Assembly (NCBI GenBank): GCA_036936605.1
Contig: JAUPFV010000004.1
Location: 68,906,352-68,970,351 of the forward strand
From: Limnanthes douglasii subsp. nivea
Taxonomy: Eukaryota > Streptophyta > Magnoliopsida > Brassicales > Limnanthaceae
DNA length: 64,000 nt
Reading direction: 5' to 3'
Positions 1 through 11,400 of the stretch are shown here, one piece after another. The notes beneath the pieces are model-generated. The model saw only the letters and a list, made by a program, of their open reading frames with translations, was not told the origin of the DNA and did no database searches. Position numbers and translations under genes: made by a program. Numbering within the stretch: position 1 is the stretch's first letter; each line of letters opens with the position of its first letter.

Positions 1-602
1 TTTTTTTGTATAAAGGTTTATTGAAAACGTTATATGGGCCTAAGATTGAGTATTTGATGAGTAAAATACTTTGATTTTGTGACAAAACAAGCATTTAATA
101 AGAAGCTGTGATTTTGTGATAAAACTTACATTTTGTGGTTAATTGATCAGAAACTTGATTTGACAGAGGAGGAAAGTCCTCAACATTCAATAAATCCGAA
201 GTGTTTTCGGAAATAATTTTGGATCTCGTGAAGATAATTTGAAAGGAGGGTGATGGGCGGGTTTTCCTTTGTCGTGGGAGCTCGTCTCCTGCATTCTTAA
301 TAATGTGAATAAAGAAATGGTGGTGGTCGGCGCAAAAAAAATTAAGAAAAAAATAAAGACTTCCATTCGGTTAGGTGTTCTACCGAATTAGTAGCTTTTC
401 AAAGATATATTTTTTTCCAAAACATATTATTCATAACATGTCACAAAAGCATTTATCTTTTTAAATATTTTAAACATTTAAAAACTATATTAATAGATTA
501 GATGTTTTAAAGAAAATGCCTCAAAACAAATTGATATAATATTTAAAAAATGGTTGAAACCTCCTAAAAAACTATCTAATTTAAAAAGTCAATGAATTTG
601 TA

Positions 603-620
603 ATATATATATATATATAT
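603..620. repeat. (TA)n tract 1 of U1
   Basis: Pure TA dinucleotide run upstream of the gene. The same site has clearly different lengths in the other units (longest in U2 and U6), so it behaves as a microsatellite inside the larger repeat. Confidence 0.9.
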
Positions 621-897
621 GAACCGAACAAAATCCAAAATTAAAAACAAAATTTTCAAACTTGAACTATTTATAAAAAACTTTAAAAGAAATATTCTAA
701 AAAAAATCTATCCAATTTGCATTAACAAAATGATCCAACAAATATATAGGTTATTTTTTTTGGTTCGATAATAAATGTAATTATACATAAAGAGGACGTT
801 AATCAAGACATTTGTGAAAGGTAGTTGATTTACATATATGTGCACAAAACAAATTGGTGTCTTTTGGAAAACATCACACCCTTACAATTGGTGCGTA

Positions 898-916
898 AAA
901 CCCTAATGTATATATA
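898..916 (+). promoter_or_regulatory. Putative promoter: telo-box plus TATA (U1)
   Basis: An AAACCCTAA telo-box (898-906) is followed directly by TATATATA (909-916), about 220 bp before the chosen start codon. Telo-boxes are known in promoters of plant translation and growth genes; their use here is inferred. Both elements are kept in U2, U3, U4, U6, U7 and U8. In U5 the TATA part reads GCATATACC. Confidence 0.4.
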
Positions 917-1133
917 CCGTTGGAGAGCACACATTTTGCATATCCAAGTAAAAAGAAAAGTGTTTCTCATCAGTGCATTTGTCAATTACATCCAAATGAA
1001 TTCCTCTGTAACAATTTGTTCTGTCCCTTCTCTTTATGAAAAAAATTATACTGTTTCAAAAGAATATTTTGAAGTTTTTTATGAAGTGGACATCATCCTT
1101 TTCACTAGATTCGTGTTGTACTTAGGGCGTGAC

Positions 1134-2149
1134 ATGGCAGAGTCAATCCAGGTGATGGGATTCCTCCTATTTCTGGAACACGAGGATAAGACACGGAACT
1201 TGGTGGCTGACTTGTGCGAAGATGACGATGAAACAATCAGCGCCCTAGCAGAGGAAGTGTCCTTATGTCTTAGATGCATCAAGAGTGAAGAGTGGCCTTT
1301 CATTGAAGGGCACGACGAGGGTATGATCCCTATTATTCAAAGTAGACTAAGGAACAAAAACCTTGATCTCAAATTCTTTCATTATCACCGAGTGGAGATC
1401 GTAGACACGGTTATGAAGAATGTGAACAACATTTGCTTGAGAGCATTTGCGGATGTCATTGCCAATATTACACAAAATCATTGTGGCCAAGTCATTAACC
1501 CACCTAATATTCACCCATCCTCCCCTGAAAATGAGATGTTTAATGGCATAAGTATCAGCCAATATGGATATAACCATCCGGACATTATGCAGTCAGAAAT
1601 ATGTGCCCTTCGGGAGAGGGATATTCTGGAGAGTCAAAGGAACAAATCACAAGCGGGAGAAACCTTTGAACCTGCAAATGATAGAACAATGTTTCTCACT
1701 TTCTCAAAAGGGTATCCTCTTTCACACATACAAGTCAGAGAATTTTTTACAAGGTCAGTATATCCCACATAATTTTGTAAAGTTCTTTAAAGGCCTGTCA
1801 ATCAAAACATAATTCGTATAACAAAATTTTGAAAAAAGAAACTGTTACTTATTAATGAAGTTAATTTCCAGTAAAAATGCATTTGTAGGTCAGTACATAC
1901 ATATAATCTGTCTCTGTGCTTTGCTCCTTCTGAAACTTTTTATACTAATGTTTAAAATACTGCTATAACAGGAAATTTGGGGATTGCATAGAAACTATTC
2001 ATATGCAAAGAGTAGACGTACGTGAGCAGTCGCTGTATGCACGTGTTGTGCTCCGAACTGCTCCAATGCTCCAAGCAGTGCTTGGCGGAGTCGCCAAGGC
2101 CAAGTTCACTATTAATGGCAAGCATGTTCGGGCTCGCAAATATGTCTAA
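1134..2149 (+). CDS. RRM-like protein, two exons, 265 aa (U1 copy)
   Basis: Exons are 1134-1753 and 1972-2149; the intron 1754-1971 has GT...AG ends, and joining them keeps the frame to TAA. Residues 1-180 show no motif I recognise beyond an acidic patch (residues 28-33). Residues 186-265 fit a degenerate RNA-recognition motif: MFLTFS as RNP2-like, LYARVVLR as a weak RNP1, and a final strand ending RKYV. It resembles uncharacterised RRM-type plant proteins as I recall them; RNA binding is inferred. The frame is open upstream to 825, but I chose 1134 because the TATA lies at 909, the context is GACATGG, and in U5 a 71-bp deletion breaks the upstream frame without touching this start. It is identical in protein sequence to the U2, U6 and U7 copies. 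No partner genes lie nearby. Confidence 0.72.
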
Positions 2150-2278
2150 ACCTATCCGATAGTGTTGGAGGATTAATACATCATTCCGCCTTTGGTTCAA
2201 AGTGCAACAAATGAGTTTATTTTTTGTCCGTGTTTTAATTTTCTTTCAGTGTAGGGTTCTTCTTCTTCATTTATAAAA

Positions 2279-2284
2279 AATAAA
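2279..2284 (+). terminator. Candidate polyadenylation signal (U1 gene)
   Basis: AATAAA about 130 bp after the stop codon, in a T-rich stretch. The same hexamer lies at the same offset in the other units. Plant poly(A) signals are loose, so this is only a candidate. Confidence 0.3.
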
Positions 2285-3317
2285 ATTTTGATGAAGATTT
2301 TGGTTTTAAAACAAAGTGTATGAGTATTGGTTGGAGATGGGTATTTTCTACCGTCCAAATACGTAATATAATAGGTTTTCTTTTTCATAACTTTCTTGGA
2401 CTCCGTTTCCATATGTAGCATTTGATTTATCTTCAGTTTCAAATTATATTTTTTTATATTAAAAATCGGATATGGCCATGAGTAGAGCAACGACCATTTC
2501 TATGATAAAAGTTTTAATTATATTATTTTTTATTTAGTCCGTTGTTAATCAAATAACGTTAGAAATCAAAATGCGCCACTTCAGACACAAAACACAATAA
2601 AAAAATCAAAAATAGAAAAAATGGGTAAACAATAATGTCTATCTCTGCGGATGCTAACTTAAGAAAAAACGTTTCACTGTGATAAAAGAATGTGACAATT
2701 ATCTTTTCTATAACCCTAGAGATCTAGTTATAGTGGATTAAATGGATAACATATAATGGTTGTTCGTGTAATGGATCTAATATTGTAAACCTCGTGAATA
2801 ATGGACTCATTCTCAAAAAATATTTTATATGATACCAATATGTTTTGGTCACTATCACCAAATAAACGTTTCGTTCATCTTATTTTGTCAAATACCCTTA
2901 AGGCATCCACTTGATGGGAACCCCAATTCGTTTTAGAGAATCTTTTTTTTGTCTAAGTGATACAGCCTTAGAATTATATAAGTTGGATTCTCGTGTGTAG
3001 TTATTATATTTAGCAACAAAACAATAGCTTTGGCTAAATATAATTGTATCTAACTTAAAATATTATTATAAATTAACATTCTTATTTTTATATAACAAAA
3101 TAAGAATTGTTTAGCAACCAACTTTTTTTATTTGTCATAATTTTATTTTAATTTTTCTTATTTATAAATTAAATATTTCTAATTGACCAATTAAAATATT
3201 AAAATTCTATTTATAAATTTAATATTTGTAATTAATTAATTATAATATTAAATTTAAATAACGAGAGTTCTCTCGCCAAGTAAATTCAAATTATAAGCTA
3301 AAATAGATACTCAAACA

Positions 3318-3321
<4 letters not shown>

Positions 3322-3355
<34 letters not shown>
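3322..3355. repeat. (TA)n tract 2 of U1
   Basis: Long TA run. The same site is only about 16 bp in U2 (9588-9603), and longer and interrupted in U5 (42681-42725). The length differences help show that the units are distinct copies. Confidence 0.9.
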
Positions 3356-3356
<1 letters not shown>

Positions 3357-3440
3357 GTTTACAAAAACTAGGCTTTATAAGAACAACTATTAAATACTAT
3401 ATTTATCAAAATTAATAAATCACATAAAATCTAACACATT

Positions 3441-3729
3441 TCAACAACCAATTTGGTGGGTCACTACTATTGAGATTGGTGGCTTTAAAAACAGCGTTAA
3501 TGAATTTTTTTTATTCGATTTTTTGAATTGTTTATCTTGTTCACTATCCTTTAATTGCATAACTTCTCTATTTTTTGACGAAGAAGATATAGTAAATTGA
3601 GAATTATTTGACTGAGAAAAAAATCTACCAAGACTAGGAATAACATTACCCGGTTTTAAACTAATCTTAATATTTGTTGAAACATTCGGATACGAATCAG
3701 ATAAAGAAGTATCATAAGTTATGGTCAGT
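3441..3729 (-). pseudogene. Minus-strand relic exon, unknown gene (U1)
   Basis: On the minus strand this stretch is open and has protein-like composition (polar, Ser/Asn/Lys-rich, containing KPGNVIPSLGRFF) up to a TGA at 3441-3443. The same reading is recognisable, with frameshifts or stops, near 26.9-27.15 kb, 34.2-34.4 kb and in U5. I do not recognise the protein. It may be the 3' exon of a gene whose other pieces lie to the right in the ancestral unit; the 1.09 kb deletion at 3713 would have removed part of it. Confidence 0.3.
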
Positions 3730-6700
3730 TATCGAACAGATAAAACCAAGTAACGAGAAATTTTGTACTATAAATGGAGGGATACGTAAGATACCAAACC
3801 GAGTAAGAAGTAAATAATAGGTTTAGGTTTGATAGATGATTTATGTCAAAACCTTCATAAATATTTCTAAACAACTTCTAATAACTAGTAGAATATACAA
3901 AAGAGTGAAATACAAAAGAGAAACGTGAGTAAGCATGCAACAAAAAAAGAAGTTAAAATGTAATTAGAAAATCTTATATTATGTGTGTTCATCCAGCTTC
4001 ATTCGATTTGACCATACTCTTGTTCAGTTAAATATTATGTTTTCTCGGTTACAAAAATTAAGGTGGTTTTTCAATGGTGGTTTTCCGACGAATGGGTTTT
4101 TCGAGTTTCTAAATATTAATATTTGTGAGGAAATTTAGAAACCATATAGATATTCTCGGAATTTTTGAGCTAAGCATTATACGATGAGTATTGTGCAGTA
4201 TCCATTAGTAGTTAGATGGGTAGGAAATATGCAAACATTTAACAAATCTTGGATGAATCTAGAAAGAGGTAATCAAAGACCCAATGATATACGGAAATAA
4301 AGAAACAGGCTTCTTCTTTTCTGTTTTGATAGATTAATTCATCAGTTTAGAAACACGAGTAGTATATCATCAGGAAACCCTTATTCATTTTCAACGAGTT
4401 GTGTTCGTCTTCAGTCATATTCTTCAAGGTTCTAAATAATTTACCAAAAAGTTAGTTTATAAATTATTTTTCCAAAATCTACACGAGAAGGTTTGTTCAT
4501 TACTTGTTTGGAAGGTCTTTTTCTTTTAAGAACCATTTATGGATAAAAAGAAGAAACTTTATCGGTAGGGTTTTCAAACTGATTAAGTCTCTATTTTTTT
4601 TTTAACAAAAGATCATGAAAACAAAATTTTAGGCCCAACAAGGGGTTCATGAGAAGAGGAATTAATGTTAATACTACAGTTCAAATGGTGAAGTGTGAAG
4701 TAAGAATTTCTATTACGAAATTAGGGATTTACCAACAAATCAATAATATTTATTATATTATAACCATATTTTATTAGAAATCAGAACATGCATGAAAAAG
4801 ATAAAGAGAGGAATCGATGTAGAAAATACCTACCGAAAGGATTCGAATACGAAGATGGATTTTTCGATATAATTATGGATTTACTTGCATAAAATCTGAG
4901 TCGTTTGATAAAAGTAGGATCAATGGTAAAATAGAGTTCATATATTTAAAAATAATAAAACGATTTAATTTTCTAAATAGTGAAATGATTTTTAAATGCT
5001 TCTGAATTCATAAGTGGTTAATATTATAATTAATTACACATATAAGTGATTTAGTAAAATTTTGTGAATGCCATAACTTTTAAATAAAATTAACTCTTAA
5101 TGTTACCATCTTTACTTATTTAGTAGTGTTTGAAAATTGTTTTAGAAAATTAAATCATGGACTAGAGGAGTCGTTATAATCTTATATTCTATAGATGGTA
5201 TATATTTTTTATAATGACGATGTAAATATATAACTAAAATAACAAAAATATAACATGCATTTCATAAGAGAAAAACGAAAGACAGGGTCGAATATATACG
5301 AGATGATGATCACAAAAATACAAGATGCGGGTTGCGAAATAAAACACAAGTCCAAATTCATAAGGTGAAGAGAGAGTGAGCTAAAATGGAAAAAGAGAAG
5401 TGGAAAAGTATGATTAGGATTGTATGACAAAAATATTTTTGTACCAAAAATTCTGAAGAATGGATAACAAAAACAAAAAAGACAACTAAGAAGAAGGAGA
5501 ATGATTAGGAGGAAATTATCGTTAAAACTATATTGTGGATATATTTGTAATTTTAAGAATGTATGATATTTAAATAACAATATAAAATTTTATGAGATTG
5601 CGTTAGAAATTATTCAGTTGGAAAATGGAATTAAAAATCATTAGCTATTGATATTTCTGTTTAAAGAATAATCCTATTAAATATAAAAAAAATGGAAAAC
5701 AATTCTCAACCCAATATTTAAGCATTCAAAATAAATTTTAATGATTTTTAGAGTAACATTAAAATATGAAACTGTTTTTTTTTTTACTTGGTTTTATATT
5801 TGTGTCCAATACATTATTCAGAGTTCCTAAAAATTGACATCCAATTTTTAAATAAGGTGTCATAAATAACCTCCTGCCAATTTTTAAATAAGGTGTCATC
5901 ATGTTCACCAAAGGGATCAAATTTTCTGTTATTACGACTTTATAGATACTTAATTCAACTCATGGTGAATATAGCCCTATTCTTTGATGGTATCAGACTT
6001 TATGTGGCTTCCCAATTGCTTTTAATACATCAAAAATTGCTTCCCCATTGTACATATATTCAAGTAAGTTTGCTAGAGAAATCCACATGAGTTATGGAAG
6101 ATTCATACTTAAGGTTAAAGTGAGGGTTTCATGTCTTGTGTTGTATAGCAAATTGACATGTTGCTTCCTTTCTTGATACGAGCATTGATGTCAAGTGATT
6201 CTTTTAGTTTTCCAATAGTCGCTTCTGCATAGGTTTGGGTATTTGAAATAGATTATTGGTTTTTATTTTTTTGTAAATAAAGGTTTATTGAAAACGTTAT
6301 ATGGGCCTAAGATTGAGTGTTTGATGAGTAAAATACTGTGATTTTGTGACAAAACTAGCATTTAATAAGAAGCTGTGATTTTGTGATAAAACTTACATTT
6401 TGTGGTTAATTGATCAGAAACTTAATTTGACAGAGGAGGAAAGTCCTCAACATTCAATAAATCCGAAGTGTTTTCGGAAATAATTTTGGATCTCGTGAAG
6501 ATAATTTGAAAGGAGGGTGATGGGCGGGTTTTCCTTTGTCGTGGGAGCTCGTCTCCTGCATTCTTAATAATGTGAATAAAGAAATGGTGGTGGTCGGCGC
6601 ATAAAAAATTAAGAAAAAAATAAAGACTTCCATTCGGTTAGGTGTTCTACCGAATTAGTAGCTTTTCAAAGATATATTTTTTTCCAAAACATATTATTCA

Positions 6701-6867
6701 TAACATCTCACAAAAGCATTTATCTTTTTAAATATTTTAAACATTTAAAAACTATATTAATAGATTAGATGTTTTAAAGAAAATGCCTCAAAACAAATTG
6801 ATATAATATTTAAAAAATGGTTGAAACCTCCTAAAAAACTATCTAATTTAAAAAGTCAATGAATTTG

Positions 6868-6868
<1 letters not shown>

Positions 6869-6901
<33 letters not shown>
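6869..6901. repeat. (TA)n tract 1 of U2
   Basis: About 16 TA repeats at the site equivalent to 603-620; nearly twice as long as in U1. Confidence 0.9.
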
Positions 6902-6904
<3 letters not shown>

Positions 6905-7178
6905 CCGAACAAAATCCAAAATTAAAAACAAAATTTTCAAACTTGAACTATTTATAAAAAACTTTAAAAGAAATATTCTAAAAAAAATCTATCCAATTTG
7001 CATTAACAAAATGATCCAACAAATATATAGGTTATTTTTTTTGGTTCGATAATAAATGTAATTATACATAAAGAGGACGTTAATCAAGACATTTGTGAAA
7101 GGTAGTTGATTTACATATATGTGCACAAAACAAATTGGTGTCTTTTGGAAAACATCACACCCTTACAATTGGTGCGTA

Positions 7179-7197
7179 AAACCCTAATGTATATATA
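7179..7197 (+). promoter_or_regulatory. Putative promoter: telo-box plus TATA (U2)
   Basis: Same AAACCCTAA and TATATATA pair as in U1, 218-236 bp before the U2 start codon. Confidence 0.4.
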
Positions 7198-7414
7198 CCG
7201 TTGGAGAGCACACATTTTGCATATCCAAGTAAAAAGAAAAGTGTTTCTCATCAGTGCATTTGTCAATTACATCCAAATGAATTCCTCTGTAACAATTTGT
7301 TCTGTCCCTTCTCTTTATGAAAAAAATTATACTGTTTCAAAAGAATATTTTGAAGTTTTTTATGAAGTGGACATCATCCTTTTCACTAGATTCGTGTTGT
7401 ACTTAGGGCGTGAC

Positions 7415-8430
7415 ATGGCAGAGTCAATCCAGGTGATGGGATTCCTCCTATTTCTGGAACACGAGGATAAGACACGGAACTTGGTGGCTGACTTGTGCGA
7501 AGATGACGATGAAACAATCAGCGCCCTAGCAGAGGAAGTGTCCTTATGTCTTAGATGCATCAAGAGTGAAGAGTGGCCTTTCATTGAAGGGCACGACGAG
7601 GGTATGATCCCTATTATTCAAAGTAGACTAAGGAACAAAAACCTTGATCTCAAATTCTTTCATTATCACCGAGTGGAGATCGTAGACACGGTTATGAAGA
7701 ATGTGAACAACATTTGCTTGAGAGCATTTGCGGATGTCATTGCCAATATTACACAAAATCATTGTGGCCAAGTCATTAACCCACCTAATATTCACCCATC
7801 CTCCCCTGAAAATGAGATGTTTAATGGCATAAGTATCAGCCAATATGGATATAACCATCCGGACATTATGCAGTCAGAAATATGTGCCCTTCGGGAGAGG
7901 GATATTCTGGAGAGTCAAAGGAACAAATCACAAGCGGGAGAAACCTTTGAACCTGCAAATGATAGAACAATGTTTCTCACTTTCTCAAAAGGGTATCCTC
8001 TTTCACACATACAAGTCAGAGAATTTTTTACAAGGTCAGTATATCCCACATAATTTTGTAAAGTTCTTTAAAGGCCTGTCAATCAAAACATAATTCGTAT
8101 AACAAAATTTTGAAAAAAGAAACTGTTACTTATTAATGAAGTTAATTTCCAGTAAAAATGCATTTGTAGGTCAGTACATACATATAATCTGTCTCTGTGC
8201 TTTGCTCCTTCTGAAACTTTTTATACTAATGTTTAAAATACTGCTATAACAGGAAATTTGGGGATTGCATAGAAACTATTCATATGCAAAGAGTAGACGT
8301 ACGTGAGCAGTCGCTGTATGCACGTGTTGTGCTCCGAACTGCTCCAATGCTCCAAGCAGTGCTTGGCGGAGTCGCCAAGGCCAAGTTCACTATTAATGGC
8401 AAGCATGTTCGGGCTCGCAAATATGTCTAA
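7415..8430 (+). CDS. RRM-like protein, two exons, 265 aa (U2 copy)
   Basis: Exons are 7415-8034 and 8253-8430, with a GT...AG intron. The encoded protein matches the U1 copy residue for residue, including the acidic patch (28-33) and the RRM-like C-terminal region (186-265). The upstream promoter-like elements and the downstream AATAAA are also kept, so this copy could be expressed. Perfect protein identity between units, with neutral differences around, fits very recent duplication or gene conversion; purifying selection cannot be judged at this similarity. Function unknown; RNA binding is inferred from the fold only. Confidence 0.72.
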
Positions 8431-11400
8431 ACCTATCCGATAGTGTTGGAGGATTAATACATCATTCCGCCTTTGGTTCAAAGTGCAACAAATGAGTTTA
8501 TTTTTTGTCCGTGTTTTAATTTTCTTTCAGTGTAGGGTTCTTCTTCTTCATTTATAAAAAATAAAATTTTGATGAAGATTTTGGTTTTAAAACAAAGTGT
8601 ATGAGTATTGGTTGGAGATGCGTATTTTCTACCGTCCAAATACGTAATATAATAGGTTTTCTTTTTCATAACTTTTTTGGACTCCGTTTCCATATGTAGC
8701 ATTTGATTTATCTTCAGTTTCAAATTATATTTTTTTATATTAAAAATCGGATATGGCCATGAGTAGAGCAACGACCATTTCTATGATAAAAGTTTTAATT
8801 ATATTATTTTTTATTTAGTCCGTTGTTAATCAAATAACGTTAGAAATCAAAATGCGCCACTTCAGTAAAAAAATCAAAAATAGAAAAAATGGGTAAACAA
8901 TAATGTCTATCTCTGCGGATGCTAACTTAAGAAAAAACGTTTCACTGTGATAAAAGAATGTGACAATTATCTTTTCTATAACCCTAGAGATCTAGTTATA
9001 GTGGATTAAATGGATAACATATAATGGTTGTTCGTGTAATGGATCTAATATTGTAAACCTCGTGAATAATGGACTCATTCTCAAAAAATATTTTATATGA
9101 TACCAATATGTTTTGGTCACTATCACCAAATAAACGTTTCGTTCATCTTATTTTGTCAAATACCCTTAAGGCATCCACTTGATGGGAACCCCAATTCGTT
9201 TTAGAGAATCTTTTTTTTGTCTAAGTGATACAGCCTTAGAATTATATAAGTTGGATTCTCGTGTGTAGTTATTATATTTAGCAACAAAACAATAGCTTTG
9301 GCTAAATATAATTGTATGTAACTTAAAATATTATTATAAATTAACATTCTTATTTTTATATAACAAAATAAGAATTGTTTAGCAACCAACTTTTTTTATT
9401 TGTCATAATTTTATTTTAATTTTTCTTATTTATAAATTAAATATTTCTAATTGACCAATTAAAATATTAAAATTCTATTTATAAATTTACTATTTGTAAT
9501 TAATTAATTATAATATTAAATTTAAATAACGAGAGTTCTCTCGCCAAGTAAATTCAAATTATAAGCTAAAATAGATACTCAAACAAATAATATATATATA
9601 TAATGTTTACAAAAACTAGGCTTTATAAGAACAACTATTAAATACTATATTTATCAAAATTAATAAATCACATAAAATCTAACACATTTCAACAACCAAT
9701 TTGGTGGGTCACTACTATTGAGATTGGTGGCTTTAAAAACAGCGTTAATGAATTTTTTTTATTCGATTTTTTGAATTGTTTATCTTGTTCACTATCCTTT
9801 AATTGCATAACTTCTCTATTTTTTGACGAAGAAGATATAGTAAATTGAGAATTATTTGACTGAGAAAAAAATCTACCAAGACTAGGAATAACATTACCCG
9901 GTTTTAAACTAATCTTAATATTTGTTGAAACATTCGGATACGAATCAGATAAAGAAGTATCATAAGTTATGGTCAGTTATCGAACAGATAAAACCAAGTA
10001 ACGAGAAATTTTGTACTATAAATGGAGGGATACGTAAGATACCAAACCGAGTAAGAAGTAAATAATAGGTTTAGGTTTGATAGATGATTTATGTCAAAAC
10101 CTTCATAAATATTTCTAAACAACTTCTAATAACTAGTAGAATATACAAAAGAGTGAAATACAAAAGAGAAACGTGAGTAAGCATGCAACAAAAAAAGAAG
10201 TTAAAATGTAATTAGAAAATCTTATATTATGTGTGTTCATCCAGCTTCATTCGATTTGACCATACTCTTGTTCAGTTAAATATTATGTTTTCTCGGTTAC
10301 AAAAATTAAGGTGGTTTTTCAATGGTGGTTTTCCGACGAATGGGTTTTTCGAGTTTCTAAATATTAATATTTGTGAGGAAATTTAGAAACCATATAGATA
10401 TTCTCGGAATTTTTGAGCTAAGCATTATACGATGAGTATTGTGCAGTATCCATTAGTAGTTAGATGGGTAGGAAATATGCAAACATTTAACAAATCTTGG
10501 ATGAATCTAGAAAGAGGTAATCAAAGACCCAATGATATACGGAAATAAAGAAACAGGCTTCTTCTTTTCTGTTTTGATAGATTAATTCATCAGTTTAGAA
10601 ACACGAGTAGTATATCATCAGGAAACCCTTATTCATTTTCAACGAGTTGTGTTCGTCTTCAGTCATATTCTTCAAGGTTCTAAATAATTTACCAAAAAGT
10701 TAGTTTATAAATTATTTTTCCAAAATCTACACGAGAAGGTTTGTTCATTACTTGTTTGGAAGGTCTTTTTCTTTTAAGAACCATTTATGGATAAAAAGAA
10801 GAAACTTTATCGGTAGGGTTTTCAAACTGATTAAGTCTCTATTTTTTTTAACAAAAGATCATGAAAACAAAATTTTAGGCCCAACAAGGGGTTCATGAGA
10901 AGAGGAATTAATGTTAATACTACAGTTCAAATGGTGAAGTGTGAAGTAAGAATTTCTATTACGAAATTAGGGATTTACCAACAAATCAATAATATTTATT
11001 ATATTATAACCATATTTTATTAGAAATCAGAACATGCATGAAAAAGATAAAGAGAGGAATCGATGTAGAAAATACCTATCGAAAGGATTCGAATACGAAG
11101 ATGGATTTTTCGATATAATTATGGATTTACTTGCATAAAATCTGAGTCGTTTGATAAAAAGTAGGATCAATGGTAAAATAGAGTTCATATATTTAAAAAT
11201 AATAAAACGATTTAATTTTCTAAATAGTGAAATGATTTTTAAATGCTTCTGAATTCATAAGTGGTTAATATTATAATTAATTACACATATAAGTGATTTA
11301 GTAAAATTTTGTGAATGCCATAACTTTTAAATAAAATTAACTCTTAATGTTACCTTCTTTACTTATTTAGTAGTGTTTAAAAATTGTTTTAGAAAATTAA

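Larger units (their letters stand above)
12..6278 (+). repeat. Tandem unit U1 (complete)
   Basis: First complete copy of the tandemly repeated unit; the boundary is set arbitrarily at a motif beginning AAAGGTTTATTG that recurs at 6279, 12677, 46863, 53283 and 59699. It carries one intact RRM-like gene, two TA tracts and about 4 kb of AT-rich DNA. Its first ~120 bases match the start of U6 rather than U2 (for example TGTATAAAGG before the boundary and ACTTTGATTTTG inside). Its tail lacks about 110 bp present near the end of U2, U6 and U7. The bases before 12 look like the tail of another unit, so the array continues to the left. Confidence 0.95.
2150..6278. other. AT-rich non-coding part of U1
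   Basis: About 4.1 kb with no gene I can support on the plus strand. It holds a second TA tract (3322-3355), the ATC deletion scar at 3711-3713, and stretches that read as broken minus-strand coding sequence (3441-3729 and roughly 4380-4900). Open frames at 2197-2490 (minus), 5209-5580 (minus) and 5893-6090 (plus) look like chance frames in AT-rich DNA. Confidence 0.6.

Noticed and set aside
825..1133. N-terminal 103-residue extension of the RRM-like protein
   Set aside because: It lies over the TATA/telo-box, has AT-rich composition, and the U5 unit breaks its frame with a 71-bp deletion while the frame from 1134 stays open.
1079..1577. 74-76 aa minus-strand frames within exon 1
   Set aside because: Shadows of the plus-strand gene.
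2197..2490. 97-aa minus-strand frame after the gene
   Set aside because: Antisense of the likely 3'UTR; no domain, conserved only because the units are recent copies.
5209..5580. Hydrophobic 117-123 aa minus-strand frame repeated in most units
   Set aside because: Reads as Phe/Ile/Leu/Ser runs from AT-rich DNA, is frameshifted in U5 and length-variable in others; its recurrence is explained by unit duplication.
5893..6090. 65-aa plus-strand frame in unit tails
   Set aside because: Frame lost in the older U4 and U5 versions by small indels; no recognisable protein.
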